From contig NZ_KI912107.1 of assembly GCF_000517085.1 (NCBI RefSeq), positions 1,860,398 through 1,924,397 on the forward strand: a stretch of DNA of 64,000 bases. The letters run 5' to 3'. A program made the translations under genes and the position numbers. Shown one piece after another: positions 57,068 through 64,000 of this stretch. Source of the stretch: Saccharicrinis fermentans DSM 9555 = JCM 21142. Its GTDB lineage: Bacteria; Bacteroidota; Bacteroidia; Bacteroidales; Marinilabiliaceae. Numbering within the stretch: the first letter of the stretch is position 1; each line of letters starts with the position of its first letter. Below the pieces are notes generated by a model. It was not told where the DNA came from. It saw only the letters and a program-made list of their open reading frames with translations, and did not search any database.

Positions 57068-58294
57068 CTATTCTGCAAAATATTTACTTATCACCCCATG
57101 TCCCAACTCTACAAAAGGTTGCAGACTATTGCCATTTCTTTCTCCGCTCTCTTTCACATAGCCCTCTTCTCCTTTCGACTTTAAATACTGATGAGCCGCC
57201 ACCACGCAAGCACCTTTATACGACAGCTCTTTCAGTTCATCATCTAAATCAATGTGCCCTCTTGTTTCCACCTTCATGGGAATCATATCCGGACTATTAT
57301 GCTCTGTTCCAAAGGTCACCAAGACTTCATTTTTCCAAAAAAAACCAGCATACTCTTTTAATAATCTCAGGTCATTTCTATTGGGAATAAACTCAATAGA
57401 ATGAACGTTTCTGGCTTTCAATTCCTCCAACAGCGCTTCCTTATTTCTTTCAAATGCAGTATACTCACCCTCCAGATTATCAGCTAACAAAGGATAGGTA
57501 GGTATACCACCAGCATGAAGAATCATTTTTTTTATTAAATCAATAGGCAAGAAAGCCTTCGTATTTTCTTCAACAAAAGCTTTTTTCCCAGCTTTAAAAA
57601 GCATATTTCGTATTTCGTTTTCTACAGCTGCGTTATTTCCCATATAAACCTTAGGAGCCTGACCATACAGTTTTTCAAAAAAAACGGCTCTATCATCAAG
57701 TGATGAATATTTTTCAAACACCTGAATACGAAGCGCTTTTGCAATATGTCTTTCCCGCACCAAGTCGACGGCGTACTTTTCGAATATCTCCCTCATACTT
57801 AGCACAATATCCGCCCCTATATCCTTGAGCAGGACATTTGTTTTATCCATCATCTGCCCCACCCTAGTAATTATTTCTTGTTTAATCTCATTCACTTGAC
57901 TCGCATACGGCTCATCCATTTTTGGAGGAAAAAACAAACCTTTTCCAGATAAATAAACACGTCCCGGATTTCCCGGATCGTTCAACCTCAAACCCTTTTC
58001 CTTGTCCTTTTGGTTTAAACCAATAAACTCAATATTAAACAAGGGAAAAATATTATTGACACGAGCCAGGTAACTAAACTCTTCATATCCGTCCGTAGAA
58101 TAAAAATCGTTAATCCCCAATATACGAACCCCCTGTTCTTTGGCCAATTGAAATATTTCAGAAATATCTTTAAAAGCACTAAAGGAATAAGGTGTATGCA
58201 AATGTGCATTCACATTGTATATAGACCGATCCTTTTGCTTACCAATCCATTCTAATAATTGCAATTTTTCGGGTAGTGTAGATAGATTTTGCAT
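57068..58294 (-). CDS. PHP-domain metal-dependent hydrolase-like protein (408 aa)
   Basis: The PHP fold is marked by NVNAHLHTPYSFSAF (His31 and His33), GVRILGINDFYSTDGYEEF and the late FGTEHNSPDMIP. PHP domains use two or three metal ions to hydrolyse phosphoesters. The insertion between the first His pair and the late EHN motif is long. The natural substrate is unknown; a sugar-phosphate or nucleotide monophosphate is plausible from context. It ends 24 bp before the SDR start and lies 158 bp below the E1 gene, so it is probably in the same operon. Confidence 0.75.
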   Translation of the reverse strand: MQNLSTLPEKLQLLEWIGKQKDRSIYNVNAHLHTPYSFSAFKDISEIFQLAKEQGVRILGINDFYSTDGYEEFSYLARVNNIFPLFNIEFIGLNQKDKEKGLRLNDPGNPGRVYLSGKGLFFPPKMDEPYASQVNEIKQEIITRVGQMMDKTNVLLKDIGADIVLSMREIFEKYAVDLVRERHIAKALRIQVFEKYSSLDDRAVFFEKLYGQAPKVYMGNNAAVENEIRNMLFKAGKKAFVEENTKAFLPIDLIKKMILHAGGIPTYPLLADNLEGEYTAFERNKEALLEELKARNVHSIEFIPNRNDLRLLKEYAGFFWKNEVLVTFGTEHNSPDMIPMKVETRGHIDLDDELKELSYKGACVVAAHQYLKSKGEEGYVKESGERNGNSLQPFVELGHGVISKYFAE

Positions 58295-58452
58295 GATTTA
58301 AAATTTGTATCAGATATTACATAACATAAGATTTCTGAAGGGCACATCCTTTACCATCGTTGAATTAACTACTGGTAACAAGCGCTTTCGACACCTAATC
58401 ATGCCCGTTTTATTATTTAATGACGAATATATTTTCTAATGCACCTTCGGGA

Positions 58453-60921
58453 TTAAACGCCCAACTTACCCCTGCGGATCATTTCGGCGTTAGTGAAATT
58501 ATTTTTAACTACATGTCCCTTTAAGGGAACCATTTTTTCATGTATAGCATCCAACATCCATTCCTTGCAAGGAAAGAAGAACTCTTCTAACTCATAGGCC
58601 GGTGTAATCCAATTACGAGAGCCCACCACTACAGGAGGAGCATCCAGTTCATCAAAGGCTAATTCTGTAATTTTCTGAGCCATATCTTTCAAGAACGATC
58701 CTCGTTCATTGGCATCACTGGTTAAAAGAATGCGTCCTGTTTTTTTCAAGGAGGCAATTATCGGCTCAAAATCAAATGGTACAATTGTCCTGGCATCGAT
58801 TACTTCAGCCGACATACCATATTTCTCTTCCAATTCATGAGCAGCTTCCAATGCTCGGTATAAGGTAGCACCCACCGATAATATGGTAACATCATCACCT
58901 TTCTTTTTCACATCCGGCTCACCTAATGGAATCTCATAGTATGTCTCAGGAACGCCTCCTTGATGAAACTGTTCTCCCACATCATATATTCTTTGGCTTT
59001 CAAAAAACACGACGGGGTCAGTTCCCTGAAGGGCTGTATTCATCAGGCCCTTAGCATCATAGGGTGTAGCTGGAAAACATACTTTCAATCCTGGAATATG
59101 CGCCACCAGCGATGACCAATCTTGAGAGTGCTGTGCACCATACTTTGAACCTACCGATACCCTAATAACCACAGGCATTTTAATCACATTACCTGACATA
59201 GCCTGCCACTTAGGTAATTGATTAAACACTTCATCACCACAACGCCCCAAGAAATCACAATACATAATTTCAGGAATCACCCTTCCACCACACATCGCAT
59301 ACCCTATGGAAGTGCCAATAATGGAAGCCTCTGAAATGGGCGAGTTAAACAAGCGTTGATATGGTAAGGCTTCTGTTAAGCCACGATAAACGGCAAAAGC
59401 ACCTCCCCAATCACGATTCTCTTCACCATAAGCTACTAGCGTAGGATCCTTATAGAAACGATCTATAATAGCTTCAAACAAACCATCTCGCAATTGGTAT
59501 TGCTTAATTTTTGAAAATGGTTTACCATCTTTATCAAAAGCAAACCTTTCCTTTTTTGCAATCTGCTGCACCCGAGGATTCTCTTCCATAGGATGATTCA
59601 CCTCCACCTTGCGATCTTCCATCTTATCCATGCTTTCATTGGAAAACATCATATCTCCGATTAATTCCGGATGCTTCACCAAATCCATTCTAGGAGAAAC
59701 GTCCTCATCGATAGCCAGCGTCATAGAATATTTCATCAATTCCACAATATCAAACTCGATGGCATTCAGTTCTTCCTGCTGGGCAATGCCGGCTTTTATT
59801 AATTCTTTACCATAGGAAGCAATACAGTCCTGCGCTTCCCAGGCTTCAATTTCTTCTTTTGAACGATACGAAGAGGCATCGGATGGAGAATGTCCACTGT
59901 AACGATAGGTCAACACATCCAACAACACAGGTCCCTTCTTCTCTTTCAGCACTTTCATCTTACGCTTATAGGCATCAATAACTGCTAATGGGTTATAGCC
60001 ATCCACCCGTTCTGCGTGCAAACCATCACGATTAACACCTGCCCCAATACGAGCGGCCATATCGTATCCCATGGTTTCTCCGCAGGTCTGTCCACCCATA
60101 CCATATTGGTTATTCATAATATTAAAGATAATAGGCAGTCCTCCCTTATAAGCCCCTTCCCACAATTGCTGGAACTGATCCATGGAAGCAAAAGCTAAGC
60201 CTTCCCAAACCGGACCACAGGCCATGGCAGCATCCCCAATATTGGCCACAACAATTCCTTCTTTCTGATTTACCTTTTTATAGAGTGCAGCACCTACAGC
60301 TATATCGCCCGATCCTCCTACAATGGCATTATTAGGATATACCCCCAATGGAGTAAAAAAAGCATGCATCGATCCACCCAATCCTTTATTAAAACCTGTT
60401 TCGCGAGCAAATATCTCTGCCAATGTCCCATACACCAAAAATCGTCGAGCCAACGACTTGGTATCACCTGTATGGTTTTTAGATACAATACGGAGTATGG
60501 TACCATCAAAGAAATTCTCCATCATTTCCATCAAGTCATCATCCGACATTTTAGAAATAGCAGACATGCCCTTGGCTAATATCTCACCGTGCGAACGATG
60601 AGAACCAAAGATAAAATCCTTCGCCCCTAAATGGAAAGCCATTCCTACAGCCGCTGATTCCTGCCCAATAGAAAGGTGAGCGGGTCCTGGATGGTTATAC
60701 TCAATTCCATGATATTCACCCCGTATCTTAATAAGGTTCAGCATGGTTTCAAACTGACGGATCAAGGCCATATCGTGGTAAATACCCACTAACTGTTCTT
60801 TGGAATAATTTACTTTTTCTTCTTCAATGGTTTTATCATATTGATTTACCGGAATATCTTTAAATATAATTTTTCCAGATTTTCTGACCTGCACAGGATC
60901 AATAAATTGTGACTTTGGCAT
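58453..60921 (-). CDS. 2-oxoacid dehydrogenase E1, fused alpha and beta subunits (822 aa)
   Basis: A thiamine-diphosphate-dependent decarboxylase of a pyruvate/acetoin/branched-chain-type complex. The alpha part (about 45-420) carries RSHGEILAKG, the TPP motif GDAAMACGPVWEG near 228 with NIMNNQYGMGG near 268, and YRYSGHSPSDASSYRS. The beta part (about 490-800) has VAYGEENRDWGGAFAVYRGL, NSPISEASIIGTSIGYAMCG, GAQHSQDWSSL and VIDARTIVPFD. The expected product is an acyl group handed to the lipoyl domain of E2 (62473-63792). The order E2, E3, E1 differs from the common E1-E2-E3. The 2-oxoacid used cannot be told from sequence. Confidence 0.92.
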   Translation of the reverse strand: MPKSQFIDPVQVRKSGKIIFKDIPVNQYDKTIEEEKVNYSKEQLVGIYHDMALIRQFETMLNLIKIRGEYHGIEYNHPGPAHLSIGQESAAVGMAFHLGAKDFIFGSHRSHGEILAKGMSAISKMSDDDLMEMMENFFDGTILRIVSKNHTGDTKSLARRFLVYGTLAEIFARETGFNKGLGGSMHAFFTPLGVYPNNAIVGGSGDIAVGAALYKKVNQKEGIVVANIGDAAMACGPVWEGLAFASMDQFQQLWEGAYKGGLPIIFNIMNNQYGMGGQTCGETMGYDMAARIGAGVNRDGLHAERVDGYNPLAVIDAYKRKMKVLKEKKGPVLLDVLTYRYSGHSPSDASSYRSKEEIEAWEAQDCIASYGKELIKAGIAQQEELNAIEFDIVELMKYSMTLAIDEDVSPRMDLVKHPELIGDMMFSNESMDKMEDRKVEVNHPMEENPRVQQIAKKERFAFDKDGKPFSKIKQYQLRDGLFEAIIDRFYKDPTLVAYGEENRDWGGAFAVYRGLTEALPYQRLFNSPISEASIIGTSIGYAMCGGRVIPEIMYCDFLGRCGDEVFNQLPKWQAMSGNVIKMPVVIRVSVGSKYGAQHSQDWSSLVAHIPGLKVCFPATPYDAKGLMNTALQGTDPVVFFESQRIYDVGEQFHQGGVPETYYEIPLGEPDVKKKGDDVTILSVGATLYRALEAAHELEEKYGMSAEVIDARTIVPFDFEPIIASLKKTGRILLTSDANERGSFLKDMAQKITELAFDELDAPPVVVGSRNWITPAYELEEFFFPCKEWMLDAIHEKMVPLKGHVVKNNFTNAEMIRRGKLGV

Positions 60922-61017
60922 TTCTTTATAATTTAGATAAGAGGTAAGAATATTTTTATAAAAAAAAGCTTACCCTATTTATTAAACGAATAACAATAAT
61001 ATACTTTACAACAAGAG

Positions 61018-62400
61018 CTAGTGTCCAAAATCAAACACTGTTTCCTTAAATATCTCAGAAACGGTAGGATGTGGAAACACTACCTCTTCCAACTCTTTAA
61101 GCGTAAGTTCAGCCTCAATAGCCATACAAGCACCATAGATCATTTCACTGGATGGATTACCCAACATATGCACACCTAAGACCTCACCATATTTTGGGCC
61201 AACCAATACCTTACACATACCGGATCCACCCTCATTTTCGGCCAAAAAACGTCCCGAGTATGCCATGGGAAGTTTAGCTATTTTATACGCTATCCCCTTT
61301 GCCTTGGCCACTTCTTCACTAATACCCACTCCTGCAATTTCAGGATTGGTATACACCACTGCCGGTATAGCATGATAACGCATTTGGTCTTTTCTCCCAC
61401 ATAAATTATTTACTACAACCTCTCCCTCTCGGCTGGCCGTATGCGCTAATAACGAAAATCCCGTTACGTCACCAGCCGCATACACATTGGGTATATTCGT
61501 TCTCATTTTCTCATCTACCTTTATGCCTCCTTTATGCAATTCAATATTTAAATTTTCAAGACCATAACCTTCTATCACTGGTTTACGTCCAACACTCACC
61601 AATATTTTTTCAGCAGAAACAGTATGTACAGTTCCATCCTTCTGAAAAGTGACATGATTGCCATCTACCTTAGTTACTTTAGATTGTAGATTAAACTCAA
61701 TACCCTTTTTAGCATACATCTGCCTAAGCATTCCGCTCAACTCTACATCCATGCCTCCCAGTATCTCATCCATCATCTCCACCACGGTAACTTTTGCTCC
61801 CAGACTGTTAAAAAAACTGGCAAACTCCATCCCAATAACACCACCACCAATAATCACCAAAGATGCTGGTCTCTGTTTCAGTTGTAATATTTCACGATTA
61901 GTAAGTATCACATCACTTAGGTTATCCAATCCGGGTATAGGGGGAATAAAAGCCTCCGATCCCGTGCATATCAGCAAGTTTGAAGCTATTATATCTTCTT
62001 GAGAAGTAGTAATTTCAATGCCCTGTTGCGTACGACCTTTGATAATAGCTTTGTCATGAATGGTTTTCACCTTAAACATTTTCATCTTGGCGCCAACACC
62101 CCCCACCAACTTATTCACCACTTTCTGTTTTCGACTCATCATTTTCGAAAAATCAAAGCCTACCTCTTTGGCCTCAATGCCATATTTGACTCCCCCAAAA
62201 GCATTATCATAAAGCTTGGCACTATATAACAATGTTTTGGTAGGTATACACCCTTCATTTAAACAGACACCACCCAACGCTTTCTTTTCTATTAAAACTA
62301 CTTTTAATCCCTTGGCCCCGGCCCGCTCTGCAGCCACATATCCACCAGGCCCTCCACCAATGATTGCTAAATCATACATATATTTCATTTTTACAGTCAT
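61018..62400 (-). CDS. lpdA: Dihydrolipoyl dehydrogenase, E3 (460 aa)
   Basis: A flavoprotein disulfide reductase that reoxidises dihydrolipoyl-E2 with NAD. FAD-binding LAIIGGGPGGYVAAERAG starts near residue 11. The redox disulfide is Cys46 and Cys51 in GGVCLNEGCIPTKTLL. The NAD site is LVIIGGGVIGMEFASFF. The C-terminal active-site His-Glu pair lies in FPHPTVSEIFKE. The start may be Met1, Met5 or Met8; the alternatives differ by a few residues. It follows E2 by 72 bp and precedes E1 by 96 bp, one operon. It is a dedicated E3 encoded with its complex. Confidence 0.95.
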   Translation of the reverse strand: MTVKMKYMYDLAIIGGGPGGYVAAERAGAKGLKVVLIEKKALGGVCLNEGCIPTKTLLYSAKLYDNAFGGVKYGIEAKEVGFDFSKMMSRKQKVVNKLVGGVGAKMKMFKVKTIHDKAIIKGRTQQGIEITTSQEDIIASNLLICTGSEAFIPPIPGLDNLSDVILTNREILQLKQRPASLVIIGGGVIGMEFASFFNSLGAKVTVVEMMDEILGGMDVELSGMLRQMYAKKGIEFNLQSKVTKVDGNHVTFQKDGTVHTVSAEKILVSVGRKPVIEGYGLENLNIELHKGGIKVDEKMRTNIPNVYAAGDVTGFSLLAHTASREGEVVVNNLCGRKDQMRYHAIPAVVYTNPEIAGVGISEEVAKAKGIAYKIAKLPMAYSGRFLAENEGGSGMCKVLVGPKYGEVLGVHMLGNPSSEMIYGACMAIEAELTLKELEEVVFPHPTVSEIFKETVFDFGH

Positions 62401-62472
62401 TAAGCAGGGATAGAATAAGGAGTCTATAGCTCCCTATCCTGAAATCCCATCTTTCTAAAAACTATTTACGAA

Positions 62473-63792
62473 TCAAAAATCTATTTCCATTTTCTCTACT
62501 TCTATGGCTATTTGTTTTAAAAAACGAGTAGCCATTCCTCCATCTAATGCTTGATGATCATAAGTAAGACTTAATCCAATGTAAGGAACAAAACCATAAA
62601 CACCTCCACCTAAATCTGCAGGTCGTGGAACGATAGTATTAACACCCAGTATCGCGACTTGAGGCAGATTAATAACCGGAGTAAACATTTCCACTCCATA
62701 ATTTCCTAAGTTAGAAACGGTAAACGAGGCAGCTTCAGACGCCAATAATGATGGATCTACACTTCCCTGTCGACAGGACTCTGCTACTTCCTTAAACTGT
62801 CGCGAAAGACCCGCAATAGATAAATCATCAGCATTCTTAATCACCGGCACCATCAATCCACGATCTGTATCTACAGCCAAGCCCAAGTGGACTTTATTAA
62901 AATACTTCACACTATCACCTAAAAAATGTGCGTTGGCATCAGGAAACTTCTTTAGAGCCTTGATAACAGCCAGACATACCATATCATTAATGGTAATATT
63001 AGGCGCCCCTTCCTTGGCTTTTACTTGTTGTCTAAGTTTCATAATGCGACGTGCATCTGCACCTAAATGATGCGTGAGTTGCGCTGAATTTTGCAAGGAA
63101 GCATGCATGGCTTTTGCAATCAACTTACGTATATGTGGTAATTTCCTAATCTCATAATCTTCGGCATACACAGGATTGGTAGAAGTCAAATCCACCGCTT
63201 TCACCGTACCGGCCAACCCCGATCCGTTCCTTTCCCCTTGTAAACCTTCCGCTCTAGCCACTTCTTTTGCCAACGGTGTCATTTTAGTCCGAGACGCCAA
63301 ATAGGCTTGTATATCCCTCTCTATCACCCGGCCTTCCGGACCTGTTCCTACAATTGCTTCATATGCAACAAGCTCTTTATCTGCTATTTTTTTTGCACGG
63401 GGAGAAATCTTCACCTTTTCACCTGCAACAACATCTTTACTTTGAAACTCCTTTACCTCTTCAACAACCACCTCATTATCAATAGGAATTTCCTCCACTG
63501 CCCCCTCGTTTAATACAGTAGTATTTCCGGGTTTATATTCCTCTATACTTTCTCCAGCCATACCTATTACAGCAATATTTTGCAAAACAGGAACTTCATC
63601 CCCTTCGACACAAAATACAGCTAAAAGAATACCTTCTTCGGTGGCCTCTTCTTCAAATGATGCCTTATCGGTTTCATATGCAAACAACATATCGCCTTTT
63701 TTAACTTCGTCTCCTACCTTTTTATACCATTCGGTAAATATGCAGGATTCAACGGACTGCCCTTGTCGGGGCATTATAACAACTGTAGCCAT
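62473..63792 (-). CDS. Dihydrolipoyl acyltransferase, E2 (439 aa)
   Basis: The core of the 2-oxoacid dehydrogenase complex. One lipoyl domain (1-78) carries Lys43 in LFAYETDKASFEEEATEEG. A flexible linker rich in Glu and Val follows, then the E3/E1-binding domain (about 127-165, ISPRAKKIADKELVAYEAIV). The acyltransferase domain ends with catalytic His413 and Asp417 in LTYDHQALDGG. It is the first gene of the cluster. The start ATG at 63792 lies only about 14 nt below the predicted transcription start, downstream of a promoter with two operator-like palindromes. Confidence 0.95.
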   Translation of the reverse strand: MATVVIMPRQGQSVESCIFTEWYKKVGDEVKKGDMLFAYETDKASFEEEATEEGILLAVFCVEGDEVPVLQNIAVIGMAGESIEEYKPGNTTVLNEGAVEEIPIDNEVVVEEVKEFQSKDVVAGEKVKISPRAKKIADKELVAYEAIVGTGPEGRVIERDIQAYLASRTKMTPLAKEVARAEGLQGERNGSGLAGTVKAVDLTSTNPVYAEDYEIRKLPHIRKLIAKAMHASLQNSAQLTHHLGADARRIMKLRQQVKAKEGAPNITINDMVCLAVIKALKKFPDANAHFLGDSVKYFNKVHLGLAVDTDRGLMVPVIKNADDLSIAGLSRQFKEVAESCRQGSVDPSLLASEAASFTVSNLGNYGVEMFTPVINLPQVAILGVNTIVPRPADLGGGVYGFVPYIGLSLTYDHQALDGGMATRFLKQIAIEVEKMEIDF

Positions 63793-63811
63793 TTCTTAAA
63801 ATATTTTACAT

Positions 63812-63842
63812 CAAATTTAATTACCTCAACTTGTATTTACAA
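63812..63842 (-). promoter_or_regulatory. Predicted promoter of the E2-E3-E1 operon
   Basis: On the minus strand, TTG (63842-63840) is followed after 20 nt by TAAATTTG (63819-63812). This matches the Bacteroidota consensus of a -33 TTG and a -7 TAnnTTTG. Operator 1 lies between and over the two boxes. Confidence 0.65.
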
Positions 63843-63845
63843 GTT
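63828..63845. promoter_or_regulatory. Operator 1, GntR/AraR-like palindrome
   Basis: AACTTGTATTTACAAGTT is a perfect 18-bp palindrome (8-bp arms, 2-bp centre). It overlaps the -33 box and the spacer of the predicted promoter, the position of a repressor site. The shape resembles the ATTTGTACGTACAAAT operator known for AraR of the GntR family. Confidence 0.7.
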
Positions 63846-63895
63846 AATATCAATAAAAAGCATTAACTCTTCGTATTCAATAGTTTAAACTATTT

Positions 63896-63919
63896 TACAA
63901 GTTACTTGTATATACATTT
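63896..63919. promoter_or_regulatory. Operator 2, second ACTTGTA-type site
   Basis: ACTTGTATATACATTT (63904-63919) repeats the operator 1 pattern with a degenerate right arm. Its left arm also forms a perfect 15-bp palindrome with the bases before it, TACAAGTTACTTGTA (63896-63910). The centre lies 75 bp, about seven helical turns, from that of operator 1. Confidence 0.6.
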
Positions 63920-64000
63920 AAAATAACCTATCTTTACAAAACAAACAGTTAAAAGAGCATCAAATGACAAACAGGATACTGTTTAGAATAACTGAATGAG

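Noticed and set aside
63963-63998. A plus-strand start ATGACAAACAGG near the right edge, possibly a divergent gene
   Set aside because: The frame stops after 11 codons.
1-64000. tRNA, rRNA, CRISPR arrays and complete insertion sequences
   Set aside because: None could be recognised; the repeated units found are leader elements before genes, not spacer-separated arrays or transposons.

Overview
The window reads as chromosome of a Bacteroidota bacterium, most likely marine or otherwise algae-associated and possibly near Marinilabiliales (an inference from gene style, not tested). The signs are low GC, three SusC/SusD pairs, an AraC-type hybrid two-component regulator, a type IX secretion sorting domain, and start codons preceded by A/T-rich spacers instead of Shine-Dalgarno sites. 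Every supported gene lies on the minus strand, so transcription runs from high to low coordinates.

About 1-51.4 kb is a large polysaccharide utilization locus. In transcription order: a SusC/SusD pair (51.4-46.2 kb); a heparinase-like lyase, a beta-helix/CBM6 protein, an S1 sulfatase and an SGNH esterase (45.9-35.2 kb); a GH88 unsaturated uronyl hydrolase (34.8 kb); the hybrid two-component regulator (33.1-29.0 kb); a block of three fasciclin-domain lipoproteins interleaved with two more SusC/SusD pairs (27.9-12.5 kb); then GH97, a MORN-like lipoprotein, GH30, a DUF6250-like protein, GH29, GH43 and two tandem heparinase-like enzymes, the last cut by the window edge. Lyases plus GH88 imply a uronic-acid polymer cleaved by beta-elimination. 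The sulfatase, esterase and GH29/GH43/GH30/GH97 imply sulfate, acyl and several neutral-sugar decorations. I cannot name the polysaccharide.

About 52-63.8 kb is a metabolic cluster: lipoyl-dependent 2-oxoacid dehydrogenase E2, E3 and fused E1, a PHP-domain protein, a sorbitol-6-phosphate-dehydrogenase-like SDR, a HAD phosphatase remnant, a sorbose-1-phosphate-reductase-like dehydrogenase, a fructose-6-phosphate-aldolase-like enzyme and a phosphohexomutase. A Bacteroidota-type promoter with two GntR/AraR-like operators sits at its head.

The most unusual signal is a leader element of about 90 bp placed directly before start codons. It has eight full or nearly full copies and one half copy, upstream of seven different lyase-locus genes and of the phosphohexomutase. 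Each full copy has a short ORF starting with a MKR-like sequence, a hairpin whose bases change while pairing is largely kept, a conserved 3' box and an A/T-rich spacer ending at the gene's ATG. Two copies are in tandem, and one is read in frame into its gene. Several follow a terminator, so they probably form the 5' UTRs of new transcripts. I do not recognise this element. Seven stem-loops with stems of 8-16 bp mark transcription-unit ends.
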